Shown one piece after another: positions 14,587 to 22,786 of a DNA stretch of 64,000 nucleotides. The translations under genes and the position numbers were made by a program. This stretch comes from Streptomyces canus (lineage in GTDB: Bacteria; Actinomycetota; Actinomycetes; Streptomycetales; Streptomycetaceae): positions 5,022,001 to 5,086,000 of the forward strand of contig NZ_JAUSWW010000001.1 in assembly GCF_030815415.1 (NCBI RefSeq). Direction: 5' to 3'. Below the pieces are notes generated by a model. That model was given only the letters and a program-made list of their open reading frames with translations, was not told where the DNA came from and did no database searches. The stretch's first letter is position 1. Every line of letters starts with the position of its first letter.

Positions 14587-17147
14587 CAGTCCTCCCCCGT
14601 TCCGGTGCGGGCCACCTCGTCCGCCAGGGCCGCGCCGAGGTCGTCGCCGGCGTCCAGGCAGCGGCCGCCGCTCGCGATGGCGATACGCGCCGCCGGTGCG
14701 GTGGGGTCGCAGCCGGCGGAGTCCAGGGAGACCGTGGCCACCGGGATCTTCGCCGACCGGGCGCGGGTCAGGACGTCGTCGAGGTTCCCGGCGGTCAGTG
14801 CGGTGTCGTCCTCGCCGTCGGTGATGTGGACGATGAGCTGGGGGCGGTCGTCGGCGGTGCCGCGTTCCGCCATCTCGTCGAGCGCGGCGAGCAGCGCGGC
14901 GTGCGGGTCGGCCTGGGCGTCGCGGACCTCCGCGCGGGTGTCGACGGCGCGCTCGGCCTCCTTGCGGGTGTGCGGGCCGAAGGCGAGCACGGTCTCGTAC
15001 CGGCGGTCGCCGGAGGTTCCCGAGACACCCCACACCGCGTACTCGTCCTTCCCGCCGAGCCCGCCCAGGGACTGCTTCAGCAGGCCGGGACCACCGCTCG
15101 GGCCCTTCCAGAGGCCGGCCATCGAACCGGAGCTGTCGAGGAGATACAGGACCCGGCCGGGGCCGTGCGCGGCGCGGTACCGCTCCAGGACGTCCGTCAT
15201 CTCGCCCGCGCCCGCGGACTCGTCGAGCGGTTCCGGATCGGGCAGCACCCCGGCGGCGAGCGGCGATCGCAGTTCCCCGTCCGTGGAGCGGAAGCCGTCC
15301 CCGGCGAACACCGCCCGCCCCTCCTTCCCGGTCAGCCACGCCCGGAAGTCCTCGGCGGCCCGGTCGCGCGCGGACTCGTCGCGGTCGCCGCCCTCCCAGC
15401 GCACCCGGACGAAGGTGGGCTGCACCCCGGGCACGTCGTTCGGGTACTGGGCCGTGCGCGGGGTGCGTGTCGTACGTTCGCAGGCGACGCCGCTGCGCAG
15501 CAGGAACTCCGGTACGAGGGCCGCCGTACGGTCGTCCACGGCGTTGTCCTCGGGCAGCGCGCACAGCAGGTCGGCGCCGGTCGGGGCGGGCGGTCCCGGC
15601 TGGGCGACCTTCTGCTCGGCACCGGCCGCGTCGGTGTTCGCGGTGTCGTACAGGCCGATCGTGGCGAGCAGTGCCGCGTCGGCGAACTCCGGGTCGGGAC
15701 GGCGTACCGCGGCGTTCTCGTCGCGCACCCGCAGATGGTCGATCATCCTCGACAGGGGGAGCCCGACCCGGTCCCCCAGGGACTTCGCGGCGATCCGGTC
15801 CGGTACCGCGAGCACGACCGGTGAGTGCGCGAAGGGCTCGTCGTCCGGCTTCAGTTCGGCCACGGCGTCGGTGTCCTGGAGGGCGGCGACCCGGGCGGCG
15901 TCGGCGGGGGAGGCCGGGATCCACACGTCCGGCTGCGGGCCGACGTCCCGCTGCGGGTTGGACTCCTCGTCACGCGGCTCCTGCCAGGCCACCGAGTCCT
16001 GGCCGAGCGCGGCGACCGTGTCGGCGGACCCCGCGCTGTAGACGGTGATCCCGCTGCGCCGGCAGCCGTCGCCGGTGGTGTTGGCGTCCGACGTCAGATA
16101 GGCGTCGGTCGCCGCGGTGACCGACGGCGCGAGATCGGGGTCGGTCAGGACGCGCAGTTCCAGGGGCGGGGGGCAGGGGTCGCTGCCGGAGGTCAGGGCG
16201 ACGATGCCGTAGGAGCCGAGACCGATCGCGGCGACGGCGAGCAGGGCGGTGAGGCGGGTGGGGCCCACCGCGCGCAGCAGACCGGGGAGGCGGGAGCGGC
16301 GCAGCCGGGCGCCGACGGTGCCGGCCCAGGTGCCCAACAGGGCGAGGAGGGCGGCCAGGGGACGCCGGGGCGGCACGGGTGGCGGGGGCGGCGGCGGGGG
16401 CGGCTTCACCCCGGGCGCCGACAGCAGGACGTCCTCGTCCGGCTCGGATCTGCTCTGCGGCTCCCACGGATCGCCCCGCACGGTCTCGTACCCGTCGGCG
16501 GCCATCCGGGCCCGTAACGCGTCCGACAGCTCCCGGAACCCCAGCTCGCCGCCCTCGTCCAGAAGCTGTACGAGCTCGCCGGTGAACGGCGTCGGCGTGC
16601 CCGGATCGCCCGCGTCGACCCGGTGGTTGGCCTGCACGCTCATCAGCAGCAGCACCCGGCGCTTGCTCTCGAACCGCTCCCACAGCCAGGCCGCGTTGCC
16701 CGCGAAGCAGCAGTCGAGGATCACCACGACCCGCTCGGCCGGGCTGCCCGCGAGCACCGTCAGCACGGTGGTGAACATCTCCGCGCCCGGGAACACCGCG
16801 TGCCGCCCCGGGACCACGCGCGCGTTGTGCATCTGCAGGAACAGCTCGTCGCCCGCGCTCGGGATGGCCCCGTGCCCGGCGAAGTACAGCAGGAGCAGGC
16901 CCTCGGCCTCGCCCGCGGCGGTGTGCAGGGCCCGGTTGAACTCGTCCTGGGACGGGGAGCGGGAGACGACGACGTCGTGCTCGCCGAACACCCGGCCACG
17001 CAGCAGCGCGTCCCGCAGCCGGTTCACGTCGTGCTTGACGGCCGGCAGGTCGCCGGGCACCCCGTGCGGCGGGTCCGTGAACTCGTACTCGGAGACACCC
17101 ACCAGCAGCGCCCGGTTGACCCGTCCTCGCGGGTCGAAGCGGGTCAC
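14586..17147 (-). CDS. Membrane-spanning caspase-like protease with binding-protein-like and VWA ectodomain
   Basis: An 853-residue protein. Residues about 10-225 form a caspase/metacaspase-like domain with the His of LLYFAGHGA (H92) and the Cys of VILDCCFAG (C146/C147). A Pro run (about 248-260), a basic stretch (RLRRSRLPGLLR) and one membrane helix (about 299-319) place the protease inside and the rest outside. The ectodomain resembles a type II solute-binding protein (about 325-640), then a VWA domain with MIDAS LLDSSGSMAG (about 669) and ITDGEDD. Its six cysteines are all outside the helix, consistent with disulfides. The GTG start 17147 has AGGTAGG and lies 4 nt after the EACC1-like gene. 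An outside signal may trigger internal proteolysis; targets are unknown. Confidence 0.88.
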   Translation of the reverse strand: MTRFDPRGRVNRALLVGVSEYEFTDPPHGVPGDLPAVKHDVNRLRDALLRGRVFGEHDVVVSRSPSQDEFNRALHTAAGEAEGLLLLYFAGHGAIPSAGDELFLQMHNARVVPGRHAVFPGAEMFTTVLTVLAGSPAERVVVILDCCFAGNAAWLWERFESKRRVLLLMSVQANHRVDAGDPGTPTPFTGELVQLLDEGGELGFRELSDALRARMAADGYETVRGDPWEPQSRSEPDEDVLLSAPGVKPPPPPPPPPVPPRRPLAALLALLGTWAGTVGARLRRSRLPGLLRAVGPTRLTALLAVAAIGLGSYGIVALTSGSDPCPPPLELRVLTDPDLAPSVTAATDAYLTSDANTTGDGCRRSGITVYSAGSADTVAALGQDSVAWQEPRDEESNPQRDVGPQPDVWIPASPADAARVAALQDTDAVAELKPDDEPFAHSPVVLAVPDRIAAKSLGDRVGLPLSRMIDHLRVRDENAAVRRPDPEFADAALLATIGLYDTANTDAAGAEQKVAQPGPPAPTGADLLCALPEDNAVDDRTAALVPEFLLRSGVACERTTRTPRTAQYPNDVPGVQPTFVRVRWEGGDRDESARDRAAEDFRAWLTGKEGRAVFAGDGFRSTDGELRSPLAAGVLPDPEPLDESAGAGEMTDVLERYRAAHGPGRVLYLLDSSGSMAGLWKGPSGGPGLLKQSLGGLGGKDEYAVWGVSGTSGDRRYETVLAFGPHTRKEAERAVDTRAEVRDAQADPHAALLAALDEMAERGTADDRPQLIVHITDGEDDTALTAGNLDDVLTRARSAKIPVATVSLDSAGCDPTAPAARIAIASGGRCLDAGDDLGAALADEVARTGTGED

Positions 17148-17151
17148 CGGC

Positions 17152-17517
17152 CTACCTGTCGTCGTGGAGGTCCACGATGTCGACGCGGCCCGTGGGCGGA
17201 TCCCCGTTCTCCACGCCCCGGCGGACGTCCCGCCACTCCTCCACCGATCGTTTGACGTACTCCAGCAGCTCCTTGCAGACCGCGGCCCCGGCGCCGCCCG
17301 CCATCGCCACGACGATGTCCATGCCGATGCCCATCGGGGCGCCGGACTCGTCGGTCCGCGGCCGCTCCAGGATGTGCAGCTCGCCGGCGCGCACCCGCTC
17401 GTCGAGCCGCTGCTCCCGCTCCAGCCACTTGCGCAGGGCGTCGATGTCGCTCTCGCTCGCGGTCCCGTCCAGCCGTACGCGTATGCCTTGGTCGGCCACT
17501 CCATCCCCCTCAGCCAT
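17152..17517 (-). CDS. EACC1-like effector-associated small protein
   Basis: A 121-residue cytoplasmic protein. It carries an N-terminal beta segment (IRVRLDGTASESDIDALRKW), a linking stretch with LERPRTDESG, an Ala/Gly-rich helix (IVVAMAGGAGAAVCKELLEY), WRDVRRGV and the C-terminal beta strand VDIVDLHDD. This pattern matches, from memory, the 'effector-associated constant component 1' described in actinobacterial conflict systems where it accompanies caspases and STAND ATPases. It is first in a three-gene unit and probably couples the caspase to a partner. ATG 17517 is listed; GTG 17499 (VADQGIRVRLDG) has the better site GAGGGGG and may be the true start. Confidence 0.75.
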   Translation of the reverse strand: MAEGDGVADQGIRVRLDGTASESDIDALRKWLEREQRLDERVRAGELHILERPRTDESGAPMGIGMDIVVAMAGGAGAAVCKELLEYVKRSVEEWRDVRRGVENGDPPTGRVDIVDLHDDR

Positions 17518-17691
17518 AACTCACCATCATGGCAGCGGAGTTGTGTACACGGGAGGGTTCGTACGGGACCCCTGTGCCGACGTTGTCGGTGGCATGACTT
17601 ACTCTTCGCTCACTCGCCACACGCGCCCCACAGGTTCCACACATGGCTGTGCGCGTGGGCCTCCACTTTCGTACCGGGGGGTTCGAACCAA

Positions 17692-19662
17692 GTGCGCATG
17701 CGCTCCCTCACGGCCGCCACCACGTTGGCGGTCCTCTTCAGCTCGGCGGTCCTGACCGCCACGCCGGCGTCCGCGGACGCCACCAGGTCCCTGCCGGTGA
17801 AGCAGACCGCGGACATCGTGGTGGACGGCGTCCACCAGCGGGTCTTCGTCAGCGACCCGAGCAACGGGAAGATCGTCGTCACCGACTACGCCGGGAACGT
17901 CACCCGCCAGCTGACGGGCCTGCCGGGCGTCGTCGGCCTGGAGCTGTCCGCCGACTCCGGCACCCTGTACGCGGCCGTCCGGGACGCCGACGCGATCGTC
18001 GCGTTCGACACCGCGACCGACACCGAGACCGCCCGCTACTCCGCGGGCGACGGCCCGCTGAGCGTCGCCCTGGCGGGCGGCAAACTGTGGTTCGGCTACG
18101 GCTCGGCGGGCGAGGGCAACATCGGCTCGGTCGACTTCTCCGGCGAGCAGCCCGTGGTCACCCTCGCCCAGGAGGGGAACCTCTGGTACACCGGCCCGAT
18201 GCTGGACGCCGCACCCGGCGCCGACACCCTGATAGCGGGCGCGATCGGCCAGAGCCCGGTCGCCCTGGCCTCGTACGACGTGTCGACCGGCACCCCGACT
18301 CGTACCGCGTACTCCACCGAGGCCGGCAGCAACCTCGGGGACCTCCAGGTCACCCCGGACGGCCAGGACGTCGTCGTGGCCAGCGGCGCGCCCTACCACC
18401 ACCAGGTGTTCAAGACCTCCGACCTGACGGCGGACGGCAGTTACGCCAGCGACGCCTACCCGAACTCCGTGGCCATCGCCCCCGACGGCGCGGTCGCGGC
18501 GGGCATCTCCGGGGCGTACGAGCCGGACGTCTACGTCTACAAGGCGGGCGGCACCACCTCCGTCCGGGAGTACGACTTCCCGGACACCGACCCCACCGTC
18601 ACCGGCGCCGACGAACTCTCCGACGGCGGCCTGGCCTGGGCGCCGGACGGCTCCCGGCTGTTCGCGGTGACGTCCAACTACTCCGGTGTGTACTCACTGC
18701 GGGTCCTCGAGGCGCCCACCAAGGCGGCCACCTCGATCACCGTGACCGCCCCGGACACCGCCACCCGCGCCAAGCAGCTCACCGTCAAGGGCAAGGTCTC
18801 CTCCAAGGTCGCGCTGCCCGCCGGCATCAAGCTCACGGCGACCCGCACCGACCTGGAGAACACCTCCGGCAAGGCGCTCCCCGCGGTGGCGGTGAAGTCC
18901 GACGGCACGTACTCCTTCACCGACACCCCGACGGTCGGCGGCAAGGTCACGTACACGCTGAAGTACGCCGGTGACGCCGACCACGCGGCTGGCACCGGCT
19001 CCGACAGCGTCGCCGTCTCCCGCGCCAAGACGACCCTGACGCTGAACAACAACGGCAAGGTCTACTCGTACGGCAAGGACGTCAAGTTCACCGCGCACCT
19101 CGGTGCGACGTACAAGAACCGCAAGGTGGAGATCTGGGCCGACCCGTTCGGCGGGGACAAGGCCAACAAGCTGGTGAAGTCCGGCACGGTCAACTCCAGC
19201 GGCAACCTGTCCGTCACCCTCGACCTGAAGCGGGACACCAAGGTCACGGCGAAGTTCGCGGGCGACGCCCGGTACGCGCCGAAGTCGGTGTCGAGCACGG
19301 TCGGCGCCAAGGTGAAGGTGTCGACGGCCGTCAGCAAGCACTACAAGACGAAGTACACGTGGGGCCACACCTACTACTACTTCAAAAAGTCCACGAACCC
19401 GCTGTTCACGACCACGATGACGGCGTACCCGGACCGCAAGCAGCGCATGGAGTTCGAGTTCTACTACGACGGCACGTGGTACGACCTCGGCTCGGAGTAC
19501 TTCGCGCTGGGCTCCGCGGGCATCTCGAAGGTGCAGCTCACCGGTGAGCACGAGACGGGCTACCGGATGCGCGTCCGCTCCTCGTACATCAACTCCTCGT
19601 CGGGCGACACCGTGAACTCGACGACGCACGGCGCGTGGAAGTACTTCATCTTCACGAGCTGA
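17692..19662 (+). CDS. Secreted beta-propeller protein with Ig-like repeats
   Basis: A 656-residue exported protein. Signal peptide VRMRSLTAATTLAVLFSS ends near ATPASA. Residues about 40-340 form a YVTN/YncE-like propeller with repeating units (VVDGVHQRVFVSDPSNGKIV, LYAAVRDADAIVAFDT, VTPDGQDVVVAS, AWAPDGSRLFAVTSNYSG). Two or more Ig-like beta domains follow (TSITVTAPDTATRAKQLTVK; SRAKTTLTLNNNGKVYSYGK) and an aromatic-rich C-terminal module (YTWGHTYYYFKK). ATG 17698 is an equally possible start. It is divergent from the EACC1-like/caspase unit, 174 nt apart. A surface-exposed structural or adhesive role is likely; no enzyme motif is seen. Confidence 0.88.
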   Translation: MRMRSLTAATTLAVLFSSAVLTATPASADATRSLPVKQTADIVVDGVHQRVFVSDPSNGKIVVTDYAGNVTRQLTGLPGVVGLELSADSGTLYAAVRDADAIVAFDTATDTETARYSAGDGPLSVALAGGKLWFGYGSAGEGNIGSVDFSGEQPVVTLAQEGNLWYTGPMLDAAPGADTLIAGAIGQSPVALASYDVSTGTPTRTAYSTEAGSNLGDLQVTPDGQDVVVASGAPYHHQVFKTSDLTADGSYASDAYPNSVAIAPDGAVAAGISGAYEPDVYVYKAGGTTSVREYDFPDTDPTVTGADELSDGGLAWAPDGSRLFAVTSNYSGVYSLRVLEAPTKAATSITVTAPDTATRAKQLTVKGKVSSKVALPAGIKLTATRTDLENTSGKALPAVAVKSDGTYSFTDTPTVGGKVTYTLKYAGDADHAAGTGSDSVAVSRAKTTLTLNNNGKVYSYGKDVKFTAHLGATYKNRKVEIWADPFGGDKANKLVKSGTVNSSGNLSVTLDLKRDTKVTAKFAGDARYAPKSVSSTVGAKVKVSTAVSKHYKTKYTWGHTYYYFKKSTNPLFTTTMTAYPDRKQRMEFEFYYDGTWYDLGSEYFALGSAGISKVQLTGEHETGYRMRVRSSYINSSSGDTVNSTTHGAWKYFIFTS

Positions 19663-20710
19663 TCGTCTGGAGCCGGTCCAGCTGCCGGTGCACATGGTCC
19701 AGGGCGCCCTCGCGGCGCCCTGGCACCCGCGCCCTCAGATCGGCCAGCGCGGGCCCGAGTTCCCGGGCCCGCGCCGGGTCGTCGATGCGCCCCCACTGAT
19801 GGTGGGCCCGGTCGGCGGCGGCCTCCACGGCGGGCGCGTCCGGGGCCTGCCCGGCGGCCAGCCGCGTGGTGGCCACGGACAGCCAGGCCCGGCAGCTGCG
19901 CGCCGGGTCCTCGGCGAACATCGCCAGATCCGCCCGGACCTCACTCCAGTGCAGCGCCTCCTCGGAGGCCGGCCCGTGCGCGCGTACGGCGGTCAGCTCG
20001 TGGTGCGCGGCCAGCGAGTCGGCGTCCCCGTGCCGCCGGGCCGCGACGGCGGCCGAGATCAGCACGTGCGGGTCGCCCGCGGCGGGCCCCTGCGCGCTCA
20101 GGACGTGTCCCAGGCCCTCCTGCGGGGTCCGGCTCAGCGCCTGCTGGTGCAACTGCTCCAGCGGGGGCCGGTGTCCACTGCGCAGGATCGTCGCGACGGC
20201 CTTCATGTACGCGGGCGTCGACACCGTGCGCCGGGACGGCGGCGGTGCGATCCGGCCGTAAACCGCGTTGTTGCGGCCCGTGTCCAAGGGGTTCGCCCGC
20301 AGCCACTCCCAGGTCTCCTGGTCGGCGTGCAGATCCAGCACGAAGTCCGTCGCGCCGGCCGGGCGCAGCCGCAGCTCGTCCCGGAACCAGTGCCAGGGGA
20401 AGGCGGTGTAGCGGACCGTCGAGGGGGTGGTGCGGGCCAGCGCGAGGTGGGGCAGGTGCTGGCGGCGGTCCAGCTGGAGCTGGCCGGTGAGGAACACGGT
20501 GAGCGGGCCGGGGGCCGCCGCGGCGGCACGCAGCCGGGTCAGGACCGCCTGCGGCTCCACCGGGTCCGCGAGCTCGACCACGTTGGCCGTGTCCGTGCCG
20601 GACAGGACGGCGGGCGGTACGGCGGCGAGGACCGGGAGCACGGAGGCCGCGTCGACCAAACACCCCCTGCCCGCCGGTGCGGCGGCCAGCAGCAGCACGG
20701 TTCCGGGCAT
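19652..20710 (-). CDS. Unknown actinobacterial protein with caspase-like N-terminal strand pattern
   Basis: A 352-residue protein that is not confidently recognised. The N-terminal half alternates hydrophobic strands and loops (TVLLLAAAPAGRGCLVDAAS, LTVFLTGQLQLD, TDFVLDLHAD). This spacing recalls a caspase fold in which the His-Gly and Asp-Cys-Cys positions have been lost. The C-terminal half is Ala/Arg-rich and helical (DPHVLISAAVAARRHGDADS), TPR-like in flavour. There is no signal peptide. Start ATG 20710 has GGGAGGG. It lies 69 nt after the SpoIIE phosphatase gene on the same strand, so the two may be co-transcribed. Its end overlaps the convergent propeller gene by 11 nt. Confidence 0.7.
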   Translation of the reverse strand: MPGTVLLLAAAPAGRGCLVDAASVLPVLAAVPPAVLSGTDTANVVELADPVEPQAVLTRLRAAAAAPGPLTVFLTGQLQLDRRQHLPHLALARTTPSTVRYTAFPWHWFRDELRLRPAGATDFVLDLHADQETWEWLRANPLDTGRNNAVYGRIAPPPSRRTVSTPAYMKAVATILRSGHRPPLEQLHQQALSRTPQEGLGHVLSAQGPAAGDPHVLISAAVAARRHGDADSLAAHHELTAVRAHGPASEEALHWSEVRADLAMFAEDPARSCRAWLSVATTRLAAGQAPDAPAVEAAADRAHHQWGRIDDPARARELGPALADLRARVPGRREGALDHVHRQLDRLQTISS

Positions 20711-20779
20711 CGGTCCCTCCCCATCCCCCGTCGATCACGTACGGCAGCACCGTAGCCGCTGCGGCTGCGAAGGTGGACC

Positions 20780-22114
20780 TCAGGACGGCGAACGTCCCTT
20801 TCCTGACGGACTGCCCACCGGCCGCCGTACCGCGAACACCGTCGTGTCGTCGGCCAGCCGTCCCCCGCAGTGCCGCAGCGTGCCGTCGCGCACGAAGGCG
20901 ACCAGACGGTGCGGTTCGGCGATACGCGGATCGGCGGCGACAGCCTCGCTGACCTCGGCGGCGAGCGGGTAGAAGAGGCCGCCGGGGTCACGGGCCTCGG
21001 TCACGCCGTCCGTCGTCAGCAGCAGGGTCTCACCGGGCGCCAGGGGCACCCGCAGCACCGGGGGCGGGCCGCCGGGGGCGAGTTCACCGAGCCCGAGCGG
21101 GAGCGCCTCGCCGGGCGGCAGGTGCCGTACGCCCTCGGGGCCGACGACCAGCGGGGGTTCATGGCCGAAGACGACGGCGTCGACAGCGCCGGGGTCGTCG
21201 TCGGGGAAGCCGAGCAACACCGCCGTGGCGAAGCGGTTTGCGTCGCCGCCGCCGCGGGGGCCGCTGCCGTCGAACCCCCGTCGTCCGCCCGGAGGGCGGG
21301 CCCCGCGGCGTCCGGTGCGTGCGATCGCAAGGCGCCGGAGTGCCCTCGTGGCGGAGCCACGTGGGCGGTCCGGCAACGCGGCGAGCGTGCGTGCCGGACG
21401 CCGCGGGGCAGGCGGGGGTTCGACGGCAGCGGCCAGTGCCTTGATGTGCCCGCGATGCCGCACCATCCGTACCTCCAGGCGCTCCGCGACCGTCGTGAGG
21501 TCCGCCTCGTGGTACCCGGCCTCGCGGAACGTACCGAGCAGCGCGGCGGCCGCCTCCACCGCCCCGAGGCCCTTGCCCTGGACGTCGCCGACGAGGACCC
21601 GGGTGCCGTGCGGACCGGGCTGGATGTCGTAGAAGTCGCCGCCGACCCGGGCCTCCACGTCGGAGGCGAGATAGACCCCCGCGTGCTCCAGGCCGCCCCA
21701 GTCCGCGGGGAGGGGACGCAGCACCGTGCGGCGCGTGGTGTCGGCGATGTCCCGCATGTGCAGCATCAGCCGCTCACCGCGCACCCGGACCGCACAGGCC
21801 AGCACGGCGAGGACGCCGCCGACGCCGACGAGGATGAAGTCGGGCAGTCCGCTCTGGTACCGGTTCGGGTACGAGGTGTCCGCGAGGAGATAGTTCAGCT
21901 GCGCGAGCACGCCGAAGACCGCGGTGCCCCACACCCCGCAGATCGCGGCGGCGATACCGGGCACCAGCACGACCCAGCTGATCATCCGGAACTCGCCGGC
22001 CGTGTTGAAGTCGATCACCGTGATGCCGATGAGCAGCAGCAGCGGCGGCACCCAGGCGACGCTGTGGCCGCGGACCCGCAGCAGCTCTCCGCGGCTGCGG
22101 ACGTCGCCCTTCAT
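20780..22114 (-). CDS. Membrane-anchored SpoIIE/PP2C serine phosphatase with in-frame insertion
   Basis: A 444-residue protein with three or four N-terminal membrane helices (VAWVPPLLLLIGITVIDF, ISWVVLVPGIAAAICGVW, LPDFILVGVGGVLAVLAC) and a cytoplasmic SpoIIE domain. Metal-site motifs are present: ARVGGDFYDIQPGP, VLVGDVQGKG, TTDGVTEARD and a final LADDTTVFAV. Such phosphatases dephosphorylate anti-sigma-factor antagonists. Between ALAAAVE and GDANRFATAVLLGF the protein carries about 58 extra Arg/Pro/Gly-rich residues encoded by a palindromic DNA element (21259-21434) that has kept the frame open. Function may be affected, although the insertion falls between core motifs. ATG 22114 has a weak ribosome-binding site. 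Confidence 0.88.
   Translation of the reverse strand: MKGDVRSRGELLRVRGHSVAWVPPLLLLIGITVIDFNTAGEFRMISWVVLVPGIAAAICGVWGTAVFGVLAQLNYLLADTSYPNRYQSGLPDFILVGVGGVLAVLACAVRVRGERLMLHMRDIADTTRRTVLRPLPADWGGLEHAGVYLASDVEARVGGDFYDIQPGPHGTRVLVGDVQGKGLGAVEAAAALLGTFREAGYHEADLTTVAERLEVRMVRHRGHIKALAAAVEPPPAPRRPARTLAALPDRPRGSATRALRRLAIARTGRRGARPPGGRRGFDGSGPRGGGDANRFATAVLLGFPDDDPGAVDAVVFGHEPPLVVGPEGVRHLPPGEALPLGLGELAPGGPPPVLRVPLAPGETLLLTTDGVTEARDPGGLFYPLAAEVSEAVAADPRIAEPHRLVAFVRDGTLRHCGGRLADDTTVFAVRRPVGSPSGKGRSPS
21259..21434. repeat. Palindromic MITE-like element inserted inside the SpoIIE gene
   Basis: Exact 22-bp terminal inverted repeats (21259-21280 and 21413-21434; outer end GGCCGCTGCC) bound 176 bp. Further inside is another inverted pair, GCCCCGCGGCGTCCGG and its complement near 21299 and 21394, plus smaller hairpins (GCCCGGAGGGC; GTGGCGGAGCCAC). 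The whole element folds into a long branched hairpin, encodes no protein of its own, and interrupts the host protein in frame. Its centre, with TCCGGCGCCTTGCGATCGC, looks to me like a recurrent Streptomyces repeat, from memory. No clear target-site duplication was found. Confidence 0.78.
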
Positions 22115-22251
22115 GCCGTTCAGCGAAACACGGCGTGCCCGGGGTCGCCATCCGGTGCCGGATACTCTCTTCCGCCGACTTGCCAGCGCCTCCTCCCAGG
22201 TGTGCTCTGGAATCCGGGGGCAATCCGGGGGCGAGAGAGAGGAGTCCTCTC

Positions 22252-22725
22252 ATGGCTCATGCGGCACCCGCGTCCCGCCGAGCGAAGCGATATGGGGGTC
22301 CCCCCGGCCGAAGGCTGGGGGAGACCCGCGGAACGCCCGATGTCTTCAGCGAGCGGGTCCACAGGGCGGCGCGGTACGGGATCCCCGTCGTCCTCGGCCT
22401 GGTCTACGGCTACTGGGCCGCGGCCAACCGCCGCGGCGGCGGCGAGATCACCGGCTGGAACATCCTGTTCGGCTTCGTGACCGCGCTCACGTTCATCGTG
22501 CTGTGCCTCGCGGTGGCGACGTTCGCGCCGCTGCTCAAGCGCGAACTGCACTCTCTGGTGAAGTCCGCCTTCGCGGGCGCGGCGGTCGGCTTCCTCTACA
22601 GCCAGACCGGCGAGAGCGTGCTGCGGTCCGCGGTCCTGGGGCTGGTGGTCACGGCGGGCATCTTCGGCGTGTTCTTCTACCGCTACTACACCCGCGAGGA
22701 CGGGGCCGGAAACCGTCTGCGCTGA
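22252..22725 (+). CDS. Small membrane protein with three helices
   Basis: A 157-residue protein of unknown function. After a basic N-terminus (MAHAAPASRRAKRYGGPPG) come a partly hydrophobic segment (YGIPVVLGLVYGYWAAAN), a strong helix (ILFGFVTALTFIVLCLAVAT) and a last one (AVLGLVVTAGIFGVFFYRYY), with charged loops. ATG 22252 has GAGAGGAG 8 nt upstream. Residues about 12-24 are encoded by a hairpin-forming repeat (22293-22323), so the N-terminus has been lengthened by a repeat insertion or has evolved from one. It is divergent from the SpoIIE gene and ends at a bidirectional terminator. Confidence 0.82.
   Translation: MAHAAPASRRAKRYGGPPGRRLGETRGTPDVFSERVHRAARYGIPVVLGLVYGYWAAANRRGGGEITGWNILFGFVTALTFIVLCLAVATFAPLLKRELHSLVKSAFAGAAVGFLYSQTGESVLRSAVLGLVVTAGIFGVFFYRYYTREDGAGNRLR
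22293..22323 (+). repeat. Short hairpin repeat inside the coding sequence
   Basis: TGGGGGTCCCCC is followed by CGGCCGAAGGCTGGGGGAG. The arms CCCCCGGCC and GGCTGGGGG pair around a GAA loop with one G-U. This resembles the short GC-rich hairpin repeat widespread in Streptomyces intergenic DNA (recalled, not searched). Here it encodes the segment YGGPPGRRLGET near the protein N-terminus. Confidence 0.55.
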
Positions 22726-22743
22726 CCCCGGGTGACCTGGGCA

Positions 22744-22774
22744 AAGGGGCCCGGCAGCCGCTGCCGGGCCCCTT
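22744..22774. terminator. Bidirectional terminator
   Basis: AAGGGGCCCGGCAG, loop CCG, CTGCCGGGCCCCTT: a 14-bp perfect stem between two convergent genes, with short A and T flanks usable in both directions. Confidence 0.88.
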
Positions 22775-22786
22775 CGTCTCCCTCTC

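Noticed and set aside
13366..16041. Plus-strand open frame opposite the caspase and binding-protein genes
   Set aside because: Antisense mirror of well-supported genes; no recognisable domain or start signal.
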